A stretch of 42,262 nt of DNA, taken from assembly GCA_023423715.1 (NCBI GenBank), contig JAFAFC010000004.1, positions 1-42,262 of the forward strand, given 5' to 3'. Both the position numbers and the translations under genes were made by a program. Source of the stretch: Bacteroidota bacterium. GTDB taxonomy: Bacteria; Bacteroidota; Bacteroidia; Flavobacteriales; Weeksellaceae. The first letter of the stretch is position 1. Each line of letters begins with the position of its first letter. The notes below the pieces were generated by a model. The model saw nothing but the letters and a program-made list of their open reading frames with translations. It made no database searches and was not told the DNA's origin. Positions 1 to 8,264 of the stretch are shown here, one piece after another.

Positions 1-24
1 CACTGCAATCGCGATGGTTTTTTG

Positions 25-32
25 TATTTTTG
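25..32 (+). promoter_or_regulatory. -7 promoter box of the patatin gene
   Basis: The octamer TATTTTTG fits the Bacteroidetes -7 consensus TAnnTTTG exactly. It lies 13 bases before the ATG at 46, so the leader would be very short. The -33 TTG is not clear, as the window starts just upstream. Confidence 0.5.
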
Positions 33-45
33 ATTCGATATCAAA

Positions 46-828
46 ATGAAAATGGAAAAAATAGGAATGGTTTTATCGGGCGGCGGAACCAAAGGTGTTG
101 CTCATGCAGGCGCTCTGAAATTTTTATATGAAAAAGGGATTGATCCTACTTTATTAGCCTGTTGTAGTGCAGGGTCTATTGTTGGAGCTTTGTATGCCGT
201 TGGAAAAAGTCCGCAAGAGATTAAAGATTTCTTCAAGTCGGTTTATTTTTTCAATTGGAAACATTTTACTTTTAATCAACCAGGCTTGGTTTCTTCCAAA
301 ATTTTTAGAGTGTATCTGGATCCAATTTTTGGAGATATGAAAATTGGAGATTTAGACAAAGAAGTGCGTATTGTTGCTACGGAATTGGTTTCAGGAAAAC
401 AAAAGATTTTTGATCAAGATTTCAAAATTATCGATGCGATTATTGCTTCATGTTCCGTTCCGGGAATTACAACGCCTTACATACTTGGTGATGAAATTTA
501 TAGTGATGGAGGAGTTCTGAATAATTTTCCCGCCGACATTATCAAAGAAGATTGCGAAAAAATGATTGGCGTCTTTGTTTCTCCGCCTCAAGATATTGAT
601 ATTTCGTACCTTAAAACGCTAAAATCAGTGGTAACACGTTCTTATGATTTATTATCTTATAGAACCGAATTATATAAATTTTCTTTTTGTGATTGGTTTA
701 TTACGTCAAAAAAATTAGCAAAATTTGGAATGTTCGAACGCAAAACCGAAGTTTTAGATGAAATATTTGAAATCGGTTATTCTGCAGCGAAAGACTCATT
801 TGATGAGGATTTTCTTATTTTCTCATAA
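46..828 (+). CDS. Patatin-like phospholipase
   Basis: This 260-residue protein belongs to the bacterial patatin-like phospholipase/acyl hydrolase family, which hydrolyses lipid acyl esters with a Ser-Asp dyad. The oxyanion-hole loop SGGGTKG is at residues 11-17. The nucleophile elbow is C-C-S-A-G at 39-43 with Ser41, and the catalytic Asp lies in S-D-G-G at about 154. The usual elbow is G-x-S-x-G, so its first glycine is replaced by Cys39. There is no signal peptide, so a cytoplasmic enzyme is likely. The length is normal for the short bacterial members. An ATG at 52 (MEKIG) is an equally possible start. The gene stands alone, with a secreted protein gene about 110 bases downstream. The family call is firm; the substrate is unknown. 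Confidence 0.9.
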   Translation: MKMEKIGMVLSGGGTKGVAHAGALKFLYEKGIDPTLLACCSAGSIVGALYAVGKSPQEIKDFFKSVYFFNWKHFTFNQPGLVSSKIFRVYLDPIFGDMKIGDLDKEVRIVATELVSGKQKIFDQDFKIIDAIIASCSVPGITTPYILGDEIYSDGGVLNNFPADIIKEDCEKMIGVFVSPPQDIDISYLKTLKSVVTRSYDLLSYRTELYKFSFCDWFITSKKLAKFGMFERKTEVLDEIFEIGYSAAKDSFDEDFLIFS

Positions 829-936
829 TGAATAAATAGAGACCTGAAATTCCACTTCCGGGTGATATTTTACTGTTTTTTAGTTTGGTTGGTGTAGTTT
901 TTTAACTTTAAGATACAAAAACTAATACCAAACACA

Positions 937-1827
937 ATGAAAAAGATTTATTTACTAGTCCTCTCTGGGCTTTTGTTTCCTTGTATATTTAAATCGCAAG
1001 TTGGAGTAAACACCACTTCACCAACGACAACTTTAGAAATTATAGGAAAATCGCCTTCCACTAAAGTTGAAGGAATTCTAATCCCAAAATTTACGGGTGA
1101 CGAAATTTTTACAATGCCAATTCCTGCAAATGCAGCTGAAGGAAATTTAGTGTACTGTACGGCTGCAGCATCAACGGCAAATCAAACGGGAAAAGGAATT
1201 AATCTTAAGGGAAAAGGATTTTTTTACTGGGATGGTTCGGTTTGGATGAATATGGTCAGCAGTAATACAACAAACAACTATTATTCGGCTCATATAAAGC
1301 CTATGAATATTCTTTTAAATGATTCGGATACCTATCCACAAGGCGGAACAGGGATTACATCTCCTTCTGGAAATAGTTTAAAACAATTTCGTTGTAATTA
1401 TTCAGCTTCAGAAACTACAGAAAGTAATCCTCTAAATAATTTTGTTATTTGGAATAATACGACTAATAAAATTAATATTCCTCAGCAATTATTGGGACAT
1501 GCGATTACCATCAATATTTCATTGAAATATCCCATAAATACATCCAATGCTGCTTCTACAAGATTTGCAGCTTATACCGGGGATGCAATTGTTAGTTCTA
1601 CCTTTTTGTATCAGTCAGGTGGAACAAAAATTAAGGATTTGTTTTTTAAAGTATCTAAAGCATCTTCTGGTCCTGCCTATGTTAGAGATGAATTGGTTCT
1701 TGCTCCAATAATAGTTACTCAAGCAATGATTGACCATGGTATTATGCTATTTCTTGGCGAATCATCTGAAACGTATTACGAACCCGTTTTAACCATCGAT
1801 TTTGGTGTGGTAGATGATACGCTTTAA
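937..1827 (+). CDS. Secreted hypothetical protein (GVNTTSPT family)
   Basis: This 296-residue protein has a Sec signal peptide (residues 1 to about 20: MKK, hydrophobic core, then KSQ). The mature start is V-G-V-N-T-T-S-P-T-T-T-L-E-I. This opening is common in flavobacterial extracellular proteins of unknown function (usual form IGINTxxPxxxLDV). The rest is rich in Asn, Thr and Ser, with the W-D-G-x-x-W-M pattern near residue 100 that typically follows this opening. I see no catalytic motif and no type IX C-terminal sorting domain. It is a single-gene unit, closed by a strong terminator at 1888-1920. The nearest promoter-like sequence is TAACTTTA before the start, one base off the -7 consensus. 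Surface or extracellular location is likely; the function is unknown. Confidence 0.75.
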   Translation: MKKIYLLVLSGLLFPCIFKSQVGVNTTSPTTTLEIIGKSPSTKVEGILIPKFTGDEIFTMPIPANAAEGNLVYCTAAASTANQTGKGINLKGKGFFYWDGSVWMNMVSSNTTNNYYSAHIKPMNILLNDSDTYPQGGTGITSPSGNSLKQFRCNYSASETTESNPLNNFVIWNNTTNKINIPQQLLGHAITINISLKYPINTSNAASTRFAAYTGDAIVSSTFLYQSGGTKIKDLFFKVSKASSGPAYVRDELVLAPIIVTQAMIDHGIMLFLGESSETYYEPVLTIDFGVVDDTL

Positions 1828-1887
1828 TTTCACAGACTATAGAATCGTAATTTTATAGGTTATTAGTTATTTCTCTTCTATGAGATT

Positions 1888-1920
1888 ACAGCATCCAAAT
1901 TTCTTGGGTGCTGTTTTTTT
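1888..1920 (+). terminator. Rho-independent terminator after the secreted protein gene
   Basis: A 9-bp stem (1888-1896 with 1906-1914, one G-T pair) and a 9-base loop are followed by a run of seven T. The T run ends at the stop codon of the convergent channel gene. Confidence 0.8.
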
Positions 1921-2753
1921 TAAACTAATTTCTCACCGCATTTTTTACAAAAACGTGCATCACCATCAACTTCCTCATTACCACAACGGTTGCATGGTTT
2001 TTTAAAATTTCTTCGGGAATATTTCAATTCTGAAGTAACAATTCCCGTGGGAACAGCAATGATGCTATAACCACAAAGCATTACAATGATAGAAATGAAT
2101 TTTCCTAACCCCGTAGTTGGAGAAACGTCGCCATAACCAACCGTTGTAATGGTAACAACAGCCCAATAAATACTCTGAGGGATGCTTGTAAAACCGTTTT
2201 GGCCGTCTTCCACAACAAACATGATACAACCAATAAAGATGATGAATACCGAGATGAATAGAAGGAAAATGTAGATTTTTCTTGAACTATTTCGCATCGC
2301 ACTCATAATATATTGCGAGTCATCCATATAATCAGCCAAGTTGAAAATTCGGAAAATTCGCAACATTCGGAACATTCGGATCACTGCAAAATAATGCAAT
2401 ACAGGAAAGAAAATACTAAGTAAGAAAGGAACAATGGCAAGTAAATCGAGAATACCCAGTGTGCTGAAAATATATTCTCGTTTGTCTTTTACCGTAATTA
2501 TCCTGAGGAAATACTCTATTGTGAAAAGTATGGTGATAAAAAACTCAATTCTGAAAATGTAAATATGATATTTGGCTTGAATCCACGGAACGGTTTCTAT
2601 CATTACCATGGAAGTTGATATCACGATTAAAACCAGCAAAATGATATCGAAAAGTTTCCCCATTGGGGTATCGGCAAAGTAAATAACTCTGTAAATTTGC
2701 TTCAGAAAAGGGTTCTTTACGGGTCTTAAATTATGTTCGGGCCTAATATGCAT
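1920..2753 (-). CDS. Voltage-gated-type potassium channel with C-terminal zinc ribbon
   Basis: This 277-residue inner-membrane protein has six hydrophobic segments, as in Kv-type ion transport proteins. The S4 segment near 122-137 has arginines at every third position (126, 129, 132, 135), the hallmark of a voltage sensor. The selectivity filter T-T-V-G-Y-G-D is at 203-209, just before S6. After S6 the cytoplasmic tail ends in a small zinc ribbon: Cys254, Cys257, Cys269 and Cys272 (C-x2-C-x11-C-x2-C). It probably conducts K+ across the cytoplasmic membrane. It is transcribed alone, divergent from the Nif3-like gene. A -7-like TACTTTAC lies upstream of its start. Confidence 0.9.
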   Translation of the reverse strand: MHIRPEHNLRPVKNPFLKQIYRVIYFADTPMGKLFDIILLVLIVISTSMVMIETVPWIQAKYHIYIFRIEFFITILFTIEYFLRIITVKDKREYIFSTLGILDLLAIVPFLLSIFFPVLHYFAVIRMFRMLRIFRIFNLADYMDDSQYIMSAMRNSSRKIYIFLLFISVFIIFIGCIMFVVEDGQNGFTSIPQSIYWAVVTITTVGYGDVSPTTGLGKFISIIVMLCGYSIIAVPTGIVTSELKYSRRNFKKPCNRCGNEEVDGDARFCKKCGEKLV

Positions 2754-2823
2754 GTTCGATCTTTCTGCGAATTTTCGGTAAAGTAACTAATAATTTGTTA
2801 AATTGTAAAAAAATAGAGTAATA

Positions 2824-3921
2824 ATGGTTCTAAAGGAAGTTGTATCTCAACTTAATCATCTTTTCAAGATTGCGACGGCAGAAGATTTTGATAATGTAGG
2901 CTTGCTTTGTGGCGTTCCTGATCGCGAAGTTTCGGGAATTTTAGTTTGTCATGATGCGTTGGAAAATGTTGTTGATGAAGCAATTGAACAAAATAAAAAC
3001 TTGATTGTTGTTTTTCACCCAATAATATTTTCAGGTTTAAAGTCGATTACGGGAAAAAATTATGTGGAACGTGCGGTTTTGAAAGCTATTGAAAATAAAA
3101 TTGCCATTTATGCAGTTCACACAGCATTTGACAATGATTATTATGGTGTTAATTATGGAATTTGCCAAGCTTTGAAATTGGAAAATCAACAAATTTTAAT
3201 GCCCAAATCTAATAATCTTAAAAAATTAGAAGTTTACGTTCCAGAACAACACGCAGGAATGTTGCGTGACGCTTTGTTTGAAGCGGGAGCGGGAAATATT
3301 GGTTTTTATGAAGACTGTAGTTTTAGCATTTCTGGAAAAGGAAGTTTTAAACCCAAAACGGGAGCTAATCCTTTTTTAGGAAATATCAACGAGCGAGAAT
3401 ACGTTCAAGAACAGTTGATTTCCGTGGTTTTTGAAAGCCATTTAGAACATCAAGTTGTTTATACGATGAAGAAAACGCATCCGTATGAAGAAGTGGCGTA
3501 TCAAATTTTTTCTTTAAACAATACATCAAATTATACGGGTTTGGGTAGATTTGGTGAACTTCCCGAAGAAATGGATGAAATTGATTTTCTTCAAATGGTG
3601 AAGGATGTTTTTAAAATTCCAATTATTCGACATTCTAGTTTATTGGGAAAGAAAGTGAAAAAAGTAGGTGTGTTGGGTGGAAGTGGTGCATCGGGAATTT
3701 CAGCAGCAAAAGCGGTTGGTTGTGATGTTTATCTTACAGGCGATCTGAAATATCACGACTTTTTTCAGGCGGAAGGAAAAATCATTTTGGGCGATATTGG
3801 CCATTTTGAATCCGAACAGTTTGTGTGTCAACAATTATTTGACTTATTGTCGGAAAAATTTCCTAAATTTGCAATCTCAAAATCTATTTTGGATACCAAT
3901 CCTGTTAATTACTTTTTATAA
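2824..3921 (+). CDS. Nif3-like dinuclear metal centre protein
   Basis: This 365-residue protein belongs to the NIF3/YbgI family (also labelled GTP cyclohydrolase 1 type 2). The family forms hexameric rings with two metals per subunit; its physiological reaction is unsettled. Visible family motifs are E-D-F-D-N-V-G-L at 20-27, F-H-P at 64-66, V-H-T-A-F-D-N-D at 98-105 and, near the C-terminus, T-G-D-L-K-Y-H and G-D-I-G-H-F-E. Residues of about 130-250 form the extra inserted domain seen in the long YqfO-type members, which explains the length above the 250-residue short form. The next gene (DUF164) starts 2 bases after the stop; this pairing is widespread in Bacteroidetes and implies one operon. 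Confidence 0.92.
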   Translation: MVLKEVVSQLNHLFKIATAEDFDNVGLLCGVPDREVSGILVCHDALENVVDEAIEQNKNLIVVFHPIIFSGLKSITGKNYVERAVLKAIENKIAIYAVHTAFDNDYYGVNYGICQALKLENQQILMPKSNNLKKLEVYVPEQHAGMLRDALFEAGAGNIGFYEDCSFSISGKGSFKPKTGANPFLGNINEREYVQEQLISVVFESHLEHQVVYTMKKTHPYEEVAYQIFSLNNTSNYTGLGRFGELPEEMDEIDFLQMVKDVFKIPIIRHSSLLGKKVKKVGVLGGSGASGISAAKAVGCDVYLTGDLKYHDFFQAEGKIILGDIGHFESEQFVCQQLFDLLSEKFPKFAISKSILDTNPVNYFL

Positions 3922-3923
3922 AT

Positions 3924-4706
3924 ATGGCTAAGAAAACCACAGAAATTTCAGTAGAAGATAAACTAAGAGCTTTATACGATCTTCAGATTATTGATTCTAG
4001 ATTAGACGAAATCCGAAACACAAGAGGGGAACTTCCTGTAGAAGTGGAAGATTTGGAAATCGAAATCGAAGGCCTAGAAAAAAGAGCAGATAAGTTTCGT
4101 GAAGAAGCAAAAGGCTTAAATGACGATATCAATACGAAAAACGAGGTGATTAACCACGCGAAATCTCTTATTGAAAAGTACAAAACGCAACAAGACAACG
4201 TACGTAATAACAAAGAATACGAGGCTTTGGAAAAAGAAATTGAATATCAAGATCTTGAAATTCAATTATCTGAAAAAAGAATCAAAGAATTCGGAGTTAA
4301 TATCGAGCATAAAAATCAAAAGTTAGAAGATCTTGATACGAAGATTGACGAGCTTAAGAGCCACCTAAAGTTCAAAAAAGAAGAATTGGATGGTCTTATC
4401 GCTGAAACTCAGAAAGAAGAAGATTTCCTATTAGGAAAATCAGACGAGTTTGCTTCATTAATCGATGAAAGATTATTGGCGTCTTATAAGAGAATCCGTG
4501 AAAACTCAAACACAGGTCTTGCTGTTGTAGGATTAGAAAGAGGAGCTCCAAAGGGATCTTTCTTCACAATTCCACCACAAAAGCAAATGGAACTTGCACA
4601 AAGAAAGAAAATCATTATTGATGAGCATTCTGGGAAAATCCTTGTTGATGACGAATTGGTAATGGAAGAAAACGAAAAAATGAAATCGGTAATTAAGTTC
4701 TCTTAA
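3924..4706 (+). CDS. DUF164 coiled-coil protein, zinc ribbon without cysteines
   Basis: This 260-residue protein fits the family annotated as C4-type zinc ribbon protein (DUF164/CdsZ-like). Residues 10-185 form a long charged coiled-coil hairpin. The C-terminal part (about 198-260) aligns with the usual zinc-ribbon segment: E-R-G-A, then I-P-P-Q at 215-219 and R-K-K-I-I near 227-231. Normally two C-x2-C pairs hold zinc there. Here they read P-K-G-S-F (209-213) and D-E-H-S-G (233-237), and the whole protein has no cysteine. The fold may persist without metal. It follows the Nif3 gene by 2 bases and ends in a shared terminator at 4726-4753. No biochemical role can be given; coiled-coil scaffolding or a partner role to Nif3 is an inference. 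Confidence 0.85.
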   Translation: MAKKTTEISVEDKLRALYDLQIIDSRLDEIRNTRGELPVEVEDLEIEIEGLEKRADKFREEAKGLNDDINTKNEVINHAKSLIEKYKTQQDNVRNNKEYEALEKEIEYQDLEIQLSEKRIKEFGVNIEHKNQKLEDLDTKIDELKSHLKFKKEELDGLIAETQKEEDFLLGKSDEFASLIDERLLASYKRIRENSNTGLAVVGLERGAPKGSFFTIPPQKQMELAQRKKIIIDEHSGKILVDDELVMEENEKMKSVIKFS

Positions 4707-4725
4707 TTTTTGATTGATTTAAAAT

Positions 4726-4753
4726 AAAAAAGACCGCAAATTGCGGTCTTTTT
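4726..4753. terminator. Bidirectional terminator
   Basis: The stem GACCGC/GCGGTC (4732-4737 with 4743-4748) is flanked by an A run on the left and a T run on the right. It can end transcription of both convergent genes. Confidence 0.9.
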
Positions 4754-4758
4754 CTTTG

Positions 4759-6534
4759 TTAGTCTTTATGGTACAATTTGTTGTACAAGTCCATATATTT
4801 TTCTTTAATCGCTTTACGTTTTAGTTTTAGAGTTGGCGTTAATTCGCCTCCTTCAATTGACCAAACTTCCGGCGATAATTCTATTTTCTTAATCTGTTCC
4901 CAGTTTCCTAAACTCTTGTTCATCGTTTGAATTTCTTTTTCAATACGATCTTTCAGAACTTGACTTTGTGCCATTTCTTGAGGCGTGTCTCCAATTTTGT
5001 GACCTTTCAAAGCAGCCCAATTCTTAGCAAATGCAAAGTCCGGTTGAACGATGGCACAAGGCATCTTTTCACCATCACCAACAACCATAATTTGTTCAAT
5101 AAATTTTGAAGCTTTTGCTTGGTTTTCGATCATTTGCGGCGCAATGTATTTTCCACCTGAAGTTTTGAACATTTCCTTTTTACGATCGGTAATTTTTAAA
5201 AAACCTTCCTCATCAATATGGCCAATATCACCAGTTCTAAAGAAACCATCTTCTGTGAAAACTTCTTTGGTCATTTCTTCATTTTTGAAATAGCCTTTGA
5301 ATACCGATGGTCCTTTAACGGTAATTTCACCGTCTTCCTGAATTTTAACTTTTAAATTATTAAGAACGTGACCTACGGTTCCTACTTTGATTTTTCCAAA
5401 TGAGTTCACCGAAATTACGGGTGATGTTTCCGTCAAACCATAACCTTCTAAGACGGGAATTCCCGCATTTTGGAAGATTAAATTCAAACGTGATGATAAA
5501 GCGGCAGATCCAGAAACCAAAGTCACTAATTCACCACCTAGTCCTTCACGCCATTTTTTGAACACCAATTTATCGGCGATAATTTCTTTCAAACCTGATG
5601 GTTTTGAAATTTCTTTTTTAGCCTCATTAACGCTTAAAGCCCAAAGGAAAATTTTTGCCTTCAAACCACCAGCAGAAACACCTTTGTCGTAAATTTTATC
5701 ATACACTTTTTCTAAAAGTCTAGGAACAACCGTCATGTAATGCGGTTTAACTTCCTTGATGTTTTCGCCCATTTTTTCAATGCTTTCAGCGAAATACAAT
5801 GAAAAACCATTGGATTGATATAAGTAGAACAACATTCTTTCGAAAATATGACAAATAGGCAAGAAACTTAATGCTCGAGTTTCTTTATAATCTAAACCTT
5901 TTCTTACAGGAATACGCTCCATGGATGCCAATACGTTGGAAACGATGTTGTCATGCGTCAACATAACTCCTTTTGGTCTTCCTGTTGTTCCTGATGTATA
6001 AATAATTGTTGCTAAGTCTTCTGGACTAATTGCTTTAGATAGATCATCCACTTCAATTTGTGTAGCTTCTTCTTCACCAAGACTTAGAATTTCTTTCCAG
6101 TTTGCAGCTCCCGTAATTTCATCAAAAGTAAAAACACCTTCTAATGAAGTAACATTGGCTTTAATTTCATTGACTTTATCCAAGAGTTCTTTATCCGAAA
6201 CTAAGCAATATTTTACTTCAGCATTATTGAAAATGAAATCGTAATCTGCGGGTGAAATAGTTGGATATACAGGAACCGTAATCGCACCAATTTGAAGGCT
6301 TCCAAAATCGACAACAGCCCATTCTGTACGCGTTGCAGATGTAATCACTGCGATTTTATCTCCAGGCTTGATTCCTAGTTTTAATAAACCTCTTGAAAAC
6401 TTATTTCCAGTATTAATAAATTCTTGAGTTGACGTTTTCTTCCATTGACCTTGATATTTGGTCGCAAACATGTCCGTTTTGGGGAACTTTTCATGTGCAT
6501 AGTAAGCAACATCAAATAATCTTTTAATATTCAT
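4759..6534 (-). CDS. Long-chain acyl-CoA synthetase (AMP-forming)
   Basis: This 591-residue enzyme belongs to the adenylate-forming superfamily, FAA1/FadD15-like long-chain fatty acid-CoA ligases. It converts fatty acid, ATP and CoA to acyl-CoA, AMP and pyrophosphate. The P-loop-like motif Y-T-S-G-T-T-G-R-P-K-G is at 179-189. G-Y-G-L-T-E-T-S-P and T-G-D-I-G follow, with the hinge D-R-K-K-E and the catalytic-lysine region after S-G-G-K-Y-I-A-P. Length is typical of the group. It lies divergent from an acyl-CoA dehydrogenase across a 145-base spacer, which suggests a shared role in fatty acid activation and oxidation. It ends at the bidirectional terminator. Confidence 0.93.
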   Translation of the reverse strand: MNIKRLFDVAYYAHEKFPKTDMFATKYQGQWKKTSTQEFINTGNKFSRGLLKLGIKPGDKIAVITSATRTEWAVVDFGSLQIGAITVPVYPTISPADYDFIFNNAEVKYCLVSDKELLDKVNEIKANVTSLEGVFTFDEITGAANWKEILSLGEEEATQIEVDDLSKAISPEDLATIIYTSGTTGRPKGVMLTHDNIVSNVLASMERIPVRKGLDYKETRALSFLPICHIFERMLFYLYQSNGFSLYFAESIEKMGENIKEVKPHYMTVVPRLLEKVYDKIYDKGVSAGGLKAKIFLWALSVNEAKKEISKPSGLKEIIADKLVFKKWREGLGGELVTLVSGSAALSSRLNLIFQNAGIPVLEGYGLTETSPVISVNSFGKIKVGTVGHVLNNLKVKIQEDGEITVKGPSVFKGYFKNEEMTKEVFTEDGFFRTGDIGHIDEEGFLKITDRKKEMFKTSGGKYIAPQMIENQAKASKFIEQIMVVGDGEKMPCAIVQPDFAFAKNWAALKGHKIGDTPQEMAQSQVLKDRIEKEIQTMNKSLGNWEQIKKIELSPEVWSIEGGELTPTLKLKRKAIKEKYMDLYNKLYHKD

Positions 6535-6679
6535 ATACGTGATTTAATTAAAAATATTTAAGTAAAACTGCAAAAAACAGCTTTTTTGTAAATATAAAAT
6601 TATTTATAACACCAACAAATAAATAATTTTTCCAACTTATCGAAAAACCTTAAATTAGTGCGATAATTATTTAAGTGAT

Positions 6680-7822
6680 ATGGATTTCAATTTAACAGAA
6701 GAACAATTAATGATTCAGCAGGCTGCAAGAGATTTTGCGCAGACCGAGCTTTTACCAGGCGTAATCGAAAGAGATCGTGACCAAAAGTTTCCTACAGAGC
6801 AAGTTAAGAAAATGGCTGAGCTAGGATTTTTGGGTATGATGGTTGATCCTCAATACGGTGGTGCTGGTTTAGACGCTGTTTCTTACGTTGTTGCTATGGA
6901 AGAAATTGCGAAAGTAGATGCTTCTGCTGCCGTAATTATGTCTGTAAATAACTCATTAGTTTGCGCTGGATTAGAAAAATATGCAAGCGAAGAGCAAAAA
7001 GTAAAATACTTGACGCCACTTGCAAAAGGAGATGTTATTGGAGCTTTTGCACTTTCTGAGCCAGAAGCAGGTTCTGATGCGACTTCTCAAAGAACAACTG
7101 CCGAAGATAAAGGCGATTATTATTTATTAAACGGAACAAAAAACTGGATTACCAATGGTGGTAATGCAACGTATTATATCGTAATCGCGCAAACTAATCC
7201 TGAGAAAAAACATAAAGGAATTAACGCTTTTATCGTTGAAAAAGGATGGGAAGGTTTCGTTGTTGGCGCAAAAGAAGATAAATTAGGAATTAGAGGGAGT
7301 GATACACATACGTTGATTTTCAATGATGTTAAAGTTCCAAAAGAAAATAGAATTGGAGAAGATGGATTTGGTTTCAACTTTGCGATGGCTGTTTTGAATG
7401 GTGGACGTATCGGGATTGCATCTCAAGCTTTAGGTATTGCTTCTGGAGCGTATGAATTGGCTTTGGCTTATGCTAAAGTGAGAAAAGCATTCAACACAGA
7501 AATTATTAATCACCAAGCGATTGCGTTCAAATTAGCAGACATGCACGTGAATGTTATGGCTGCAAGAATGTTGGTTTACAAAGCGGCTGCGGAAAAAGAC
7601 GAAGGAAAAGACATTTCAGAATCGGGTGCTATGGCTAAATTGTACGCATCTCAAGTTGCCATGGATACAACGGTAGAAGCGGTTCAAATCCACGGAGGTT
7701 ATGGTTATGTGAAAGAATATCATGTAGAAAGAATGATGCGTGATGCGAAGATTACTCAGATTTACGAAGGAACTTCAGAAATCCAAAAAATTGTGATTTC
7801 TAGAGCCATTTCTAAGAAATAA
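6680..7822 (+). CDS. Acyl-CoA dehydrogenase, short/medium-chain type
   Basis: This 380-residue FAD flavoprotein of the acyl-CoA dehydrogenase family oxidises acyl-CoA to trans-2-enoyl-CoA and passes electrons to ETF. It has the family layout: N-terminal helical domain, middle beta domain with A-L-S-E-P-E-A-G-S-D-A (near 122-132) and W-I-T-N-G-G, and a C-terminal helical domain. The catalytic base is Glu363 in Q-I-Y-E-G-T-S-E-I, the position used by short-, butyryl- and medium-chain enzymes. Q-I-H-G-G-Y-G-Y also matches the FAD/tetramer contact motif. Length and motifs point to the butyryl/short-chain branch, though chain length cannot be read with certainty. It is divergent from the acyl-CoA synthetase and 30 bases upstream of a small membrane protein gene. 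Confidence 0.93.
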   Translation: MDFNLTEEQLMIQQAARDFAQTELLPGVIERDRDQKFPTEQVKKMAELGFLGMMVDPQYGGAGLDAVSYVVAMEEIAKVDASAAVIMSVNNSLVCAGLEKYASEEQKVKYLTPLAKGDVIGAFALSEPEAGSDATSQRTTAEDKGDYYLLNGTKNWITNGGNATYYIVIAQTNPEKKHKGINAFIVEKGWEGFVVGAKEDKLGIRGSDTHTLIFNDVKVPKENRIGEDGFGFNFAMAVLNGGRIGIASQALGIASGAYELALAYAKVRKAFNTEIINHQAIAFKLADMHVNVMAARMLVYKAAAEKDEGKDISESGAMAKLYASQVAMDTTVEAVQIHGGYGYVKEYHVERMMRDAKITQIYEGTSEIQKIVISRAISKK

Positions 7823-7852
7823 TATGTAGCTTTATCTAACTACTTTTTAATT

Positions 7853-8221
7853 ATGAAATACGTTTGGATTATTCTAGTAGCCGTTGTTTTAGGCTTAGCA
7901 GGTTTTGTTTGGTACAAATTCTATTTTGTTTTTGGTGAAGGTGTAAAATCAGGAGATCTGAATTACGCGGTTTACAAAGGAAATGTTTTCAAAACCTACG
8001 AAGGAAAGTTGATTCAGCGTGGTTTTGGTGGAAATCCAAAAACAGGGAATTTAACAAGCTACGAATTCGAATTTTCAATTGAAAATGAAGAAGTTTTCAA
8101 GCAACTTGAACAGAATAGCGGAAAGTATTTTGAACTTCACTACAAAGAATATCATGGAACATTGCCATGGCGAGGAAACTCAAAATATGTAGTGGATAAA
8201 GTAGTTAATATGAAAGAATAA
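7853..8221 (+). CDS. Small membrane-anchored protein, conserved in Flavobacteriia
   Basis: This 122-residue protein has one N-terminal membrane segment (residues 3-26) followed by a short soluble domain. That domain carries F-K-T-Y-E-G-K-L at about 42-49 and F-E-L-H-Y-K-E near the end. Flavobacterial databases often label such proteins 6-phosphogluconate dehydrogenase, but no NAD-binding or catalytic motif of that enzyme is present, so I do not use the name. It lies 30 bases after the acyl-CoA dehydrogenase and just before a bidirectional terminator, so co-transcription is probable. Nothing in the sequence links it to lipid metabolism. It is probably anchored in the inner membrane with the domain in the periplasm. 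Confidence 0.7.
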   Translation: MKYVWIILVAVVLGLAGFVWYKFYFVFGEGVKSGDLNYAVYKGNVFKTYEGKLIQRGFGGNPKTGNLTSYEFEFSIENEEVFKQLEQNSGKYFELHYKEYHGTLPWRGNSKYVVDKVVNMKE

Positions 8222-8229
8222 TAAAAAGA

Positions 8230-8257
8230 AAATCCGAAGCAGAGCTTCGGATTTTTT
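8230..8257. terminator. Bidirectional terminator
   Basis: An 11-bp perfect stem (8230-8240 with 8244-8254) and a 3-base loop are flanked by A-rich and T-rich tracts. It sits between the small membrane protein gene and convergent rdgB. Confidence 0.9.
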
Positions 8258-8264
8258 TATGGTG

